A stretch of DNA of 64,000 nt. Source: Bryum argenteum (Eukaryota; Streptophyta; Bryopsida; Bryales; Bryaceae). Where the stretch lies: assembly GCA_037043015.1 (NCBI GenBank), contig CM073328.1, forward strand, positions 11,381,495-11,445,494, written 5' to 3'. The notes beneath the pieces are model-generated. The model was given only the letters and a program-made list of their open reading frames with translations, was not told the DNA's origin and did not search any database. Of this stretch, positions 1-10,762 are shown piece after piece. The position numbers and the translations under genes are program-made. Position 1 is the first letter of the stretch. The number at the start of each line of letters is the position of its first letter.

Positions 1-21
1 CACATTCATAAAGAGCTAACC

Positions 22-336
22 TCAAACGTAAACCCAACTGCTGCATTGGTGGTGAGCATCAGACAAAGCCCACTCGACAACCCCAAACGCCGTAGTTTGG
101 ATAATCAGTTCAGTAGCTACCCCCGACACGACAATGCTGAAACCCCAAATGCTACCGCCCAGTTGAGAAAACTCCAAATGCGGCATTGGTGTGGAACAAT
201 CAAACCGGTCAAGTTGTGCATCGAAGTGACGAGTGCCCTGGCTAGAGTGTGTGAGGAGTTGAGTACCCATGGTGGTGGTGGTGAGCGAGGGTGGCGATGG
301 TGGTGGAAGCTGCGGTGGTGCTGCTAGGGCTAACAT
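22..336 (-). CDS. possible first exon, hydrophobic hypothetical protein
   Basis: A 104-residue open frame runs on the minus strand to the left edge. It starts with a Pro/Thr-rich stretch and ends with two hydrophobic segments (around GGSIWGFSIVVSGVATE and IIQTTAFGVVEWAL) that could be membrane spans. The sequence upstream on its strand (340-480) is G/A-rich with TTAGC repeats, as in a leader. A GTTAGC just past the frame end could be a splice donor, so this may be the first exon of a gene continuing outside the window. I recognise no family. A chance frame is quite possible. Confidence 0.2.
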   Translation of the reverse strand: MLALAAPPQLPPPSPPSLTTTTMGTQLLTHSSQGTRHFDAQLDRFDCSTPMPHLEFSQLGGSIWGFSIVVSGVATELIIQTTAFGVVEWALSDAHHQCSSWVYV

Positions 337-803
337 GCAGTGGCATGAGAGAGTGATATAGAACGAAGAGGAAAAGGCCGGGGAGGGAGAAAAGTGGGTG
401 GGGGGTGGTGGTGGAGCTAGCTTAGCTTAGCTTAGCACGAGAGTAGGGCACTCAGTGGAGATGAACAGTAGGGAGCAGTGGTTTGTCTGACACCGCGAAC
501 TCGAAATGCCTGCCTGTTTGGTTTGCCTGCGAGACTGCTTGCTTGCTTGCAATGCTCCGGAAGCAAAAAAAACTTGGGCAGGCTCTCATTCATTCATTCA
601 TTCATCATCACGTTTAGTTTTCTCTCTTTCACTTCCTTTGAGGGGAGATTTTCCCCTTTGCCTCTAAAAGTGCCGACATGTGCACTGACTGCACATATCG
701 TGTGCCGTAAGTCGGTGACTTCATTACCGCCTCCTAAACCAAAGGTCAAGCTTTTGGAGAATCCGCCTCCTACTTACAGTGCATATCTGAAAATCTGTGA
801 TTT

Positions 804-835
<32 letters not shown>

Positions 836-899
836 TAAAAAATTTTGATTTTGAGAAATCCAACTGTAAGAATATTTGTTTACAGTTATCTAATTAGTG
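337..899. other. spacer with simple repeats
   Basis: No gene is recognised. It holds short TTAGC, CATT and TGCT repeats and an AT-rich tract with a (TA)n run at about 810-835. The 139-residue plus-strand frame here is low-complexity and has no coding character. Confidence 0.5.
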
Positions 900-1050
900 T
901 ATCCTATGGTTGTCACATTGGACAATTTACTGTTATCACATTGAACACTTTGGATGCCTTATGATCGGGTCAATCTAAGTGTGGTGAATAGAACTTGTTC
1001 AATGTGTCCAATGTCATGAATAGTAACTGTCTTGTCCAATGTGATGACCT
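900..1050. repeat. imperfect hairpin, MITE-like
   Basis: TGTCACATTGGACAA near 914 is matched in inverse by TTGTCCAATGTGATGAC near 1033. Inner pairs (CACATTGAACA and TGTTCAATGTG) extend the stem. The whole could fold into a hairpin of about 140 bases. The family is unknown and no clear target duplication is seen. Confidence 0.45.
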
Positions 1051-1172
1051 AGGTCTATCCACCATTTATTATTAAAGTTCCACCGAATAGATCCTGAGAT
1101 TGATGCATTGAGTCAAGGTTTTAGTTTGTGTAAAAAAAAATTCAGCAGATTGACGTGGTCCGGGTCTTTGTA

Positions 1173-1358
1173 CAAGGTTGTCAAATTGGGCAGGCAGGCC
1201 GCCCGCCTGGGACATCTTGCCCGCCCGATCACCTCAACACGCCCGATATGACAACTTTAAAGGGAGTCAAACCGGGCAGGTAGGTCGCCCGCACGAGACA
1301 ACTCGTTCGCCCCGTTTGCCCGCCCGATCACCTCAACACAACCGATATAACAACCTTG
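1173..1358. repeat. GC-rich TIR element with internal duplication
   Basis: It is bounded by inverted ends CAAGGTTGT and ACAACCTTG. Inside are two related GC-rich units, each with GCCCGCCCGATCACCTCAAC, which stand out from the AT-rich surroundings. It may be a small non-autonomous DNA transposon. A flanking CTTTG-like motif is present but is not a clean target duplication. Confidence 0.4.
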
Positions 1359-1359
1359 C

Positions 1360-2199
1360 CTTTGTCTCTCTCCTTTACGGGTTACTTGGTTTCCAAAAGT
1401 CATAAGAACATGACTTGATCATGACGTGCGCTTGGATATGCGGTAATTGAGCGTAACATGTTTATTGGAATTTCATGTGTTAGAACTTGAATATGCATTG
1501 GAACATGCTTAATGTAGGCAATAGAGTTTGCATTTGTGGACTTTGTTGTTAGCATCTCCTTAGAGCAAAGTTTCTCACGGAGTAGAGATTGGTACCATAG
1601 GAAAGCTTGTTGTTAATTCTTTGCTTTGAAAGTAATACTTTTATGTCATAGTAGAGCCCTGGAAGGAGTAACCCAATGCCGGAAAATGACTGTATTGTTT
1701 GAACTAACATTGTAGCGCCTTAGTTGCAAGCTCTTGTAAAGAATGCAGTAAAGGCCCTCTTGCCAAGCGTGGTAGAGCAATGTGCAAAAAATCTTAATTC
1801 TTTATTTTGATACTTTCAACTAAAAGATCTTGATCAAAACATTCCAATTACATATTCCTTAAGGCCCAAGCACGTTTTTTAAGCCTTCAAAATCAAAAAC
1901 TACTATGTGCAAGTTGAGGTATGCTTCAATGTCTTTTTTACTTCTTTGGTATTTCTAACCGTAAGATCTTCAGAACGACTACTTGCACTAACACCATGAT
2001 AAATTTCAGCCATTGGATCTTTACCATTTGTGTGATCATAACATTCAAAGTTGATGTGTCAAGTATTTCCAGCAAAATTTGAAGCTTGCTCTTGTGAATT
2101 TTGAAGGCTCCCCTTGTAAAATTGGTAACAGCTTGAACATGGATTTATTGAAAATATGAGTAGTTGTGTCATCACAAACATATTTCCAACACAGAAAAG
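1360..2199. other. spacer, no gene seen
   Basis: AT-rich sequence with no convincing coding frame. Its right part (from about 1860) may be the left half of the degraded TTAA element that follows. Confidence 0.4.
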
Positions 2200-2825
2200 A
2201 AAAAAGAAAATGATAAAAATAATAATATTTTTTTTTTAATTAAAAAAACTAAAGTCAAAGCTACCGGAACTGCCCTATTTGGGCTTTGAAAACTAAAATA
2301 TTCTATAAAAGATTCTAACTTAATCCAAACTTTGCAAATTCTCACACACACATCTTCTAGTATAGCAAATTTCCAGTAAGAATCTCAATCAAAAATATTA
2401 CTTCTAACTCCTTCATTTAGGTATCTCAAAATGAAGACGATAAGACGTCTTGTACATCAAGCTGACTGGCTCAAACACTCGGTAAATAGGAGAGATCTAT
2501 GTGTTATTTCTTACGTGCAATTGGTAAGTACATGTGATATCATCTACACTGCTCTACCCAACCTCCTGGTCAGATGTGCTAGTTTAGCAGCAAGCAAACT
2601 TGTAAGCAAAAAGAGATTTGCAAAGGAAGAGCCAGCCTATATATACTACAGGTGCAAGCTACGGTCGAATGAACTTCCATAGACGGTCGAATGAACTTCA
2701 GTCGTTAGAACTTCCATCCTGCGTTCCAATGTTAATACTGATGCATACCTGGACCATGTAAGTCCCTCAAAACAAAACAACAAAAACCCATTTTGGGTTA
2801 TTTCAGCCTTTAGGGGTTGATTTAC
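2200..2825. mobile_element. degraded relative of the TTAA long MITE family
   Basis: It holds blocks shared with the elements at 20.7 kb and 54.6 kb: a 'GGGCTTTG..AACT' block, an 'AAAAATATTACTTCTAACTCCTTC' type block and a right end CCTTTAGGGGTTGA, which resembles the CCCTAACCCC-TTAA ends. A block near 2110 (CCCTTGTAAAATTGGTAA) belongs to the same family. The ends are too eroded to define. Confidence 0.4.
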
Positions 2826-2865
2826 TCACCGAGTATTATCCTTTGATTATATGGATATTGAATAT

Positions 2866-2985
2866 ACTCCATCTTCTTCTCTTCTTTCTTTTTCTTTTCT
2901 TTCTTTTTCTCTTCTTCTTTCTCTTCTCTTGTCCTAATAAAATTAAATTTAAAAAAAGAAAAAAAAAAGAAAAAAAAAAAAAACC
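2866..2985. repeat. polypyrimidine then polypurine tract
   Basis: A T/C run (about 2866-2930) is followed by an A/G run (about 2950-2985). Simple sequence. Confidence 0.7.
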
Positions 2986-2999
2986 TTGTTGGAATTATT

Positions 3000-3195
3000 T
3001 GACTTTAGTGGTCAAGGATGGAGCAACAAGGTCAAAAGTGGGACACATGGTGCCTCCTAACCACTTTGTCAGAATGCTGCACAATGTCAAGGCCACGTAC
3101 TCTACACTCCCTAACAAAGGTTTTAAAATTATGAAGGGTCCCTTAATCAGGGCTTACACTATTGAGGAATTTATGGCATGGTTGCTGAGTCAGAA
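3000..3195 (+). pseudogene. possible coding relic
   Basis: Within a longer low-complexity frame, about 60 codons here have a balanced composition and read like protein (ATRSKVGHMVPPNHF, then IMKGPLIRAYTIEEFMAWLL). The frame upstream is only the pyrimidine tract, so this is at most a fragment. I do not recognise the family; a relic of a transposon gene is possible. Confidence 0.2.
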
Positions 3196-3384
3196 AAATA
3201 AAAAAAATTTAAAAAAATTTAAAAATTAAACTGCCAGTTGATTGTTGTGCATATCTCTGAAGGCCCCTCACATGAATTATCATTGAAAATGGGCTTTTGC
3301 TTCTGACAAATTGTGTAGTAGGTATGGCAAACCCTAAAAGGATCAAGATGGGTTATGCTCAAATGAAATTCCTTTGTAATTCAA

Positions 3385-3685
3385 GTATACAAGAGTTGTT
3401 AATTGATGTTTTTTGCGGACCGTAACACTAAATGTCACACGCTGTTGTAGTGGTAAAATATTGATAGTCAAACCCTAACACTAAATGTGAGAGTGTGCAA
3501 ACTTTCTTGCAAGTGGAAGAATGTACTGGAAGTCGTGCAATCAATGGCTTGAAGAAAAAACAGTTGCGGCCTCGAAGTGAACACTAATCTCTAGAGAATT
3601 GAGAAATAGTGTTATTCACCAAAAGTTACTTGTTACACTACTCTCCACGTAACACTAATTAACAGCTCTTGTGTAGTGTTGTTTT
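3385..3685. mobile_element. MITE, family A copy 1 (ACAAGAGTTGTTAATT ends)
   Basis: Left end TACAAGAGTTGTTAATTG and right end AATTAACAGCTCTTGTGTAG are inverted. The inside shares AACACTAAATGTCACACG and AAATGTGAGAG with the copies at 19.1 kb and 47.3 kb. It carries no coding capacity. Confidence 0.65.
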
Positions 3686-3689
3686 TTTT

Positions 3690-4518
3690 TTTTGCGGTAC
3701 CAAAAATTGCCTAGTAGTATGAACTTCACATGTGGTACACAATAGCTTTAGAGGCTGATTTTTTATATGTCATTTTAGGAACAGCCACAAGTCAAATTTA
3801 TGTTTCCAACTCGAAGGAGGTATGACTGTATGAGACCATTTCAAACAATAGAAAGAGGCATGCTTGGTGTACCACAAGGCGAAAGCTGGTGATGTTTGGC
3901 GGCAAGAGATCAGTCATGACACCTCTGACACTTGGCCCAGGTGCGCTATAGATACACGTGAGACAACTCTACACCGTTTTTATTTGAGTGTCCTTGTGCC
4001 ACCCACTCTTGGGAGTTCACGTCTTCACTTTTGCTGAGCTTGATGGAGGTCCCAACGTAGGGAGGTGCATACCACATGCAGTAATGTCTTTTTGGCTCTT
4101 TTCTCTCTAGCAAGGTGAAGAAAGCCAAGATAGTACGGACTACGCTAAGAAGCTTAGTCATCCCCATTTCTAGCTCAACCGAAACTCCCACCGCATTACT
4201 AACTCCCCTTGGCCCCCCAAGCTGAGGAAGAAGAGGATTTGGGAAGCATACACGGAGGCGATCAAGGTTGCATGGCTAGAAACCAATCTTATTAAATTCC
4301 ACCCCAACATCAAGGCAAGTTCCTAAATGAGTTTGACAAGAATTGGGTATCTTTAACAAAATTTGTGAAGAGAAAAGAACTACGACTTCTATGAAAGACA
4401 TGAAAACCAAATATGGGCATTTTTTGGTGATATCTCTAAACTTAAGCTACATAATTATTTTATGTATTTTTCAAACGTCTTATACATCTCAATTCCGTAT
4501 TAGAATATTCAAATGTAA
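3690..4518. other. spacer with unclassified repeat remnants
   Basis: No gene was identified. A short stretch near 4215-4325 translates to a basic helical peptide (around KKRIWEAYTEAIKVAWLE), which might be a transposon relic, but it is too short to assign. Confidence 0.35.
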
Positions 4519-4634
4519 AAATTAAGGGAAAAAAAAAAAAAAAAAAAAAAAAAAAGAAAGAAAGAAGAAGAAGAAAGAAAGAAAGAAAAAGAAAAAGAAA
4601 GAAAGAAAAAGAAAAAGAAAAAGAAAAGAAAAAG
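4519..4634. repeat. poly(A) and (GAAA)n tract
   Basis: An A run of about 25 bases leads into GAAA/GAAG simple repeats. Confidence 0.8.
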
Positions 4635-4639
4635 AGAGC

Positions 4640-6865
4640 AAACTACTTAAAGAATCAAACTTCAAAAAAGAAACCATGACAAATTTTAGAAGGGTCCAAA
4701 AATGATGATTCCAGTAGGTCCAATCCTCTACTTACTTTGCCATTGCATTGCAATTGCTCACATGGCTAACTTCACTTCATACACTTTGCACCCTTTATTG
4801 TCACACCTTGGGTGACCAAAATGCATGTGATAGTGAAGAGGTCTCTAGTGTTAGTTTCGATCTGTGATTGTAAAGAATTAATTGTAAGTGTGATATTATG
4901 GAAGTGTTTAGAAATGGAATGAAGAATACTTTTAGCCGTAAGAGGAAGCACTACATTCAATGTGAGTCGGCTAATTAAGACACAGTGACGGCGCTTCTTT
5001 ATTAGCACATTTGAACGGAAGTGCTTGTGACATTATCGGAAGTGATAGTGACAGTTTGGAAGGAATTTTAAACGGTGCACATCTGTTCCCTAGGGTTTCG
5101 TGATACTACAGAGGATGTGATAATCCAGAATGTGACAATAAAGGGTGCAGAGTGTATTTGCCTTGTTGAAATTTGAACCACTTACACGGCTATGTCCGAA
5201 CAAAATTGCGGTCATTGACCACGCATTATTTGCACATTCTTCGATATGATTATTTTACGAAGTTCTTTAGATCAAGGAATGTTAATTCCATCGGAAAGGG
5301 ACGAGGCTCGTGCGAGAGTTTCCAAAGCTGTACATACGAGTTTTAAAATATGCCATGTGTGTTGGTTGAATGTTACATCAAATATTTGTACCCCTCACGC
5401 CGCCCACATTGTCGATGTCATACATCTCGCGCTCCCTCACAATTGCGTGTACCATAAAAAAAAAATCGATCCCATCAAAAATCATGTATGATGCATTCTT
5501 GTCAATAAATAAATTTAGTTGACTAAACATAAGCCCATCTCTTCCTTTTTTGAGTACTTAATATCTTTCATTTATAGTAAAGTGGTTTGAAATGGAACGG
5601 GTTCCATAAAGAGCTCAAGTAATCTTCACTTGGAGCTACATAGTAGCTTTCCCATGCCATAGTATTATGTACTCACTGCAAACATCATAGGGTGTCATCA
5701 ATTTAGGAACACTTGTATTTTCAACTTCAAAAATTCATAACTCATTGTAGAAGAGTCCGAAAATGATGATTCCACTTGCTCCTTCGTTCTACTAATTTCC
5801 CCATGCACAAAAATTGCTTGCACTCCTTGTAAATTTTCCCGTGCTAAAAATTGGACACCTTCCTCAAGAGTTTTCAAATGTCACATCCTCAAACAAAGTA
5901 GAATATAAATTGTGGCCTTTCCGATGAGGGGGGTCCGTATCCTTTAGAAAAACTAACACTAAAGTATCGCGTAAGGCCAGCTGAAAGGGACTGAAAACGC
6001 AAGGCTATCATGAGTTCATGATACATAATACGCTTGTGGAAGCTTTCAAACACAATCATCGTGCAATACACGAGAGCATCACATGATTTATGATCATTGC
6101 AACCGCACACTCGCATCACGATTAGTCACCAAAGATGGAATTTCATATGGGTTTTATATCCGCCTAAACGTGTACAATAGTACAAGTTTCCGGTGTAGCA
6201 AATGGTGGCCCAAACCTCGGCCCCATGCATACATTACATACTAGCACATGCTTTTTGTGTTATGTAACCTCTCTAATATGATATCAATATCACTTGAGAC
6301 AAGTTCTCATGTAACATGCACCTTAAACTTGAAAGGGGCAATTGGAGAAAATTTTACTCGATTCCAAAAAATGTTTTTAATTTGTAGAAACATTGAACAA
6401 GAATTGAATTTATATGATTGAAATATTTCCAAGCTATTGTTGTGCAAGAATTTGGCATCAATACTACCGTTAGAGTCTATTTTCACATAGAAATTTAAGG
6501 TAACTTGCTCATTAACCACACAAATTTCATATTGAAGTTTCTGCCAAAAATAACCATGAAGAAAATTGATTTAGATGAGCAGAGTAGTAAGGAGAGTGAT
6601 TCAACAAAAATTATCATTTTTGGGCATGTAGTAGAATAATAAAAATGAAAGCTCCTTGATGGGCTCATTCTGCACATAAAGTGCATGCTAAACCAAACAT
6701 CAACAATGTCTCTCACAAGTACATAACGTATATTTCATTATCATGCAATGATTTCGGGAAAATACAATTTAGCTCGACTCAAGCTCAAGTGTCAGTGAAT
6801 TGATAATTTGAATATTCCCATTATAACAAAATACAAGTAACATAAAACTCATCCATTCAGTAAGT
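4640..6865. other. spacer, no gene seen
   Basis: AT-rich sequence with only short frames of no recognisable content. Confidence 0.5.
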
Positions 6866-6870
6866 TCATG

Positions 6871-6950
6871 AGGTTGGTTTTTGAGCACTCTATGGGTAAC
6901 TGTAGAGGTTGGTTTTTGAGCACTCTATAGGTAACTGTAGAGGTTGATTT
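6871..6950. repeat. 35-bp tandem repeat
   Basis: AGGTTGGTTTTTGAGCACTC begins at 6871 and again at 6906, followed by TATRGGTAACTGTAG. A third partial copy (AGGTTGATTTT) follows. Confidence 0.8.
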
Positions 6951-6982
6951 TCAATGTTGTGTGGGGTTTCGAGTAGGTTACC

Positions 6983-7160
6983 TTAACCCCTAAAGATCCA
7001 AGAAAGTCGAAATGGCTCTTTGGGATTTCCGCAGGGAAAAAAGTCAGCCAACTTTGACCATTATAATCTCAAAATCAGAGAAAAATTAACAGTTCAAATT
7101 TGACACATGAGAAAAGGGTCAAGTTAACTTCAACATCCTACAATTGAATCTTCTAATTAA
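6983..7160. mobile_element. left end of a TTAA-type element
   Basis: TTAA then CCCCTAAAGATCC at 6983-6999 matches, in inverse, the end at about 27,665. The right boundary is not found. Confidence 0.35.
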
Positions 7161-7514
7161 TGCTTAGATTGAGTTTTTTTCAAGCCTGAAATAGAAGAGA
7201 GTCTTTGTGATAATTTAGACAATTTTGTATCAAGAATCTTTCAGGGGTTAAAGAGGCATTGACGAGTGTCACCAACGACTCTAGGTGAATATATGAACTA
7301 CATTCATTGCTACCACCAAACATCTCTACAAGCAAACAAATCCCAATATCCACTTGCAGAGAACCAAATACACTCTTGAACCTTAATAACTTTTGCATAC
7401 AACATCAAAATGATACATTCTCTACTGCAATAAAGTCCTAATGAAAATTGAGACCATCCCAAACAAGACCAACATGCTACTTCCACATGCACCAAGCATG
7501 AAAAGAAGAAACAT

Positions 7515-7610
7515 ACAAACTCAAAACACAAAGTTAGTGAATTTCTGCTCTTTTTATTGAAACATACAAACTCAAAACACAAAGGTTAATAGTTTTCTGC
7601 TATTTTTTAT
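7515..7610. repeat. direct repeat of about 53 bp
   Basis: GAAACATACAAACTCAAAAC followed by ACAAAG and TTTCTGCT occurs twice in tandem. Confidence 0.7.
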
Positions 7611-7892
7611 TATTTATTACAGAAAAAAGGAACCGAAGGTAGCAATGAGTTATTTATTGTGGCACCTTACAAAGCCAGGGTGGCTACACGATGGGGGTGT
7701 TCAATGACTGGATCAACACCTTGGTGGCAGGCTACCCTTTCAAAGAGTATGTCAATTGCTCATCAAGTATGGCCACAATGACAATTGCCGAGCAATTGTC
7801 TCAACTCTGCAATCGACACAGGAAACAAGACAATGAAATTAATGAGCCTCCCCCCACCATCATACAGAGCTTTCTATAGAAAAAGAATAAAA

Positions 7893-8060
7893 TCAAGGTT
7901 ACCAGTTACAATAAAAAGAATTGAGCAAGGTTAGCATTTGCAATAAAAGAATTGAGCAAGGTTAGCATTTGCAATAAAAGAATGAGCAAGGTTACATTTG
8001 CAATAAAAGAATTGAGCAAGGTTAGCATTTGCAATAAAGGAATGAGCAAGGGTTACAATC
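7893..8060. repeat. 31-bp tandem repeat, about five copies
   Basis: The unit is AATTGAGCAAGG plus TTAGCATTTGCAATAAAAG. Outer copies have small deletions. Confidence 0.85.
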
Positions 8061-8379
8061 ACTAAACATGATCATGTCCTGTTCCAATCAATGTTGATGG
8101 AATAGGAACACAAAGCTTCAACTTACTACAGCGATAACCCATTTACTTCGAAGGATTATGGGTTGATTCGTTTTCTTAAGTGGAGCAGACAAGGACTACT
8201 GTTCATATTGAATGCAAACTTACAATATTCCATGTGGGAGCCATGTGGAATGAGATATGGTTTTAGCACTTTTCCTATGCTAGAAAAGTGTTTCCTTCTT
8301 TGGCTCAACTTTACGAAGTACAAAGATTGTGTACCAGTTTCACATGGAATCACATAGAATATTCATATTGAAAGAGATT

Positions 8380-8670
8380 GGTTGCAGTTGTTTTGTGCTG
8401 AATCTCACCCTTTCAACTCCAAAAGCAAGCTCAACAGTGACCTCCTCCAGGACGGCCATATCTGAAATCCATGAGCAAAAATAATTCAGAATACTAATTT
8501 GGGAATTTCAACCGTAGGATCTTGTTTATTACTGTCTAATTAGACTGCTTACCATTTCTTATTAAGTCTCACCGTACGGATCTTGAATTATATTTAGTCA
8601 AAGTTTGAGTTCTTGCAAAAAGAGCAAATCGAGCATAATGTGATCGATTTCGACTTTAGGGTTTAACCCA
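8380..8670. repeat. dispersed repeat, copy 1
   Basis: It shares a run of blocks (GACGGCCATATC, TGTCTAATTAG, TCGTAC/CCGTAC, GTCAAAGTTT, ending AGGGTTTAACCC) with 13,970-14,210. The second copy ends AGGGGTTAA, so this may be another TTAA-type element. Confidence 0.5.
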
Positions 8671-9235
8671 CTCTGTACTACAATACCCATGTGGCTTCTC
8701 ATTCTCTAGAATCCACCATTTTCCGATGCCATAAACCACCTTATTAACGGTGTCCCAGATCTTAATTATTCAGGTCCACACTATTGCCATAAGCTACATA
8801 AAATCTTTAGTAGTTTCCCTGCCTGTACTATGGAATCCATCCACGTAGTTTGCTCACTTTCTACTTAAGAATCCAGCCATTTGAAGTTTTGAGGTTATGA
8901 GAATTACCTTGAGCAGGAGGTTTGCGTAGCAAGGTTGATGAATGGGGGATCATTCCCCTGTCTGGCAGCAGAAATGGTCATCATGTTCACATTGGTCGCC
9001 TTGTGACACATTATTGCAAACCTGCGCAAGTTCATAGTGAATAAGGAACCAACCGGCTTTAATACGTCAACACCGGCTGGCTGCAATAGACTATGTCGAC
9101 CACATTCCTGACAACACCACATGCACTTCTTTAGCTTACCGAAACCATAGCTCTAAGGTCACCCATCTCTCTCACGAGCTGCACTCATCGCATAAAAATC
9201 ATCGATCCAACAGCTTGGTAACAAAAGACTGTCAT
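8671..9235. other. spacer, no gene seen
   Basis: Only short frames are present. Nothing is recognised. Confidence 0.45.
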
Positions 9236-9535
9236 GCACTCTGGAGGAAAACAACCTCGAATGAGGTATGATCACATCTATTACAATAGTGTTAGATTGA
9301 AAACTTTCGATTCTCAACTGCAACCTATACATCTGTTCTTCTTTATGTAACTCATACTATGAGTTTTTCTGAGATTTTGTTTCTTGATATCGATTTCAAC
9401 TTGACTCTGTGAAAAAACAACCTCAATTGAGATATGATCACATCTAGCATGAAAGAAACGCTTCCTAGGACTATTGATTCTCCACATCCTTTCTCTGTGT
9501 GTAACTCATACTTGGCAGTTTCAGTAATTCCTACT
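9236..9535. repeat. diverged tandem duplication of about 170 bp
   Basis: AACAACCTCRAATGAG..TATGATCACATCTA and a later GTAACTCATACT occur at 9250-9360 and again at 9418-9515 in the same order. Confidence 0.6.
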
Positions 9536-10295
9536 ACTGAACGTTTTATATCTTCAAAGCAAAGTGATTCTTATTTCAGTGATTAATGGAGTGATTATTC
9601 TTGTTAAAGTGAAGTCATTCAAAGTGATTCTAATTGGAGGTGAATAGTGGAGCTGATTCTTACAGATATATGGAACTGTTTTAAAATGTTATTATGATTC
9701 AACATTTAAGAAAGCTGCATTTCTAAACAAAACACCATCTGAATAACGAGATTAATAAGTATCAAATGGTGCTTATTTCAGTTTGGAGACAGAAAATAAG
9801 GAGAGATTAAAGCTTGTGACTGTGGGTATTGAATGCCAGGAACAGCATTGATACCCAGACAGAATGAATGTACATTCAAGATCCTCTACTACTACCACAA
9901 AGAAGAAGAAGAGACTAGACTGCATGATGACCATTCTCAGAATCTCATAAGAAGAAAGAGAGAAATGGTACCTTTTAAATCGCACCGATAACGAAACGCT
10001 GTCAACAACTTCAAGTCAATTCAATCATACTTGAAGCCTCTGAATTTTATCCATCCATCAACAGCTGCCTTCATTCACAATGTTGCGCTTCTTGAGATCC
10101 ATTATGGGGGTGAGGTACCCAAATCTTCTGCTTTCATACAATATCAGATCTTCTTGCCGTGCTACTACTGAGAGTCAAACGTAGGCAGCATCGAAAAGTG
10201 ATGATGGACAAAGGACATCAGACAATGAGTCTGGAAAACTGCTCTTCAATTGAAAGTAATGAGTCTTCTTTGCAAGATCGCAAAGAGAAGGTTGC
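9536..10295. other. spacer, possible promoter of an unknown plus-strand gene
   Basis: No gene is confirmed. An ATG at about 10,081 opens a short frame with a basic, mitochondrial-targeting-like start (MLRFLRSIMG). The motif ATGTTGCGCTTC recurs at about 13,706 with another basic peptide. Neither can be extended into a recognisable protein. Confidence 0.3.
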
Positions 10296-10299
10296 ATTC

Positions 10300-10762
10300 G
10301 GACTCCATCTTCAGAGACTCCAAATCCGTATATGACCTGCATGTGGTAATAAGAATGTGGTGTCCTTCCCTTCCGAAGTCAAGATTCTGTTTTCCGTCAT
10401 TAGCTACTCTCTATTTGAGACTAATGGAGTTTTCCTTGAGCGAAGGTCCAGAGGCTTGTATGAGAAGCTGAAAACTCAGCTGTAAGGTCAGATTGAGAAG
10501 CTCTTGCATTCCTGCTTCTCGAACTCCATCTTCAGAGTCTCCATAATCAACTTTCCCATGTCTCTTTGATAGCACGTACTCTTTCGGAGTCAATATACTC
10601 ATCGTCCTCTTTACGTAAGCTGCTCTCTAGTTGATACTACTAGAGTTTTCCTTGTAAGTTCAGAGGGTCCAGAGGCTTGTGTGAGAAGCTGAAGACTCTC
10701 AAGAAAGGTCAGGTTACGACTCCATCTTCAGAGTCTCTATAATCAGCATAAATGGGACTTTT
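10300..10762 (-). pseudogene. two decayed tandem copies of the PORR last exon
   Basis: Minus-strand blocks repeat the neighbouring intact last exon: GMQELLNLT near 10,500, and the segments matching 'GPSLK', 'TPKEYVLSKRHGK' and 'IREQL' near 10,430, 10,590 and 10,620-10,720. Two partial units, about 10,300-10,600 and 10,600-10,762, lie head to tail behind the gene. Both have internal deletions and stops and lack the first exon, so they cannot make a PORR domain. They arose by local tandem duplication of the 3' exon. One could still be used as an alternative 3' untranslated exon. Confidence 0.6.

Noticed and set aside
10081-10190. A mitochondrial-targeted gene starting MLRFLRSIMG
   Set aside because: The frame stops after about 34 codons and no downstream exon fits; recorded only as a note on the spacer.
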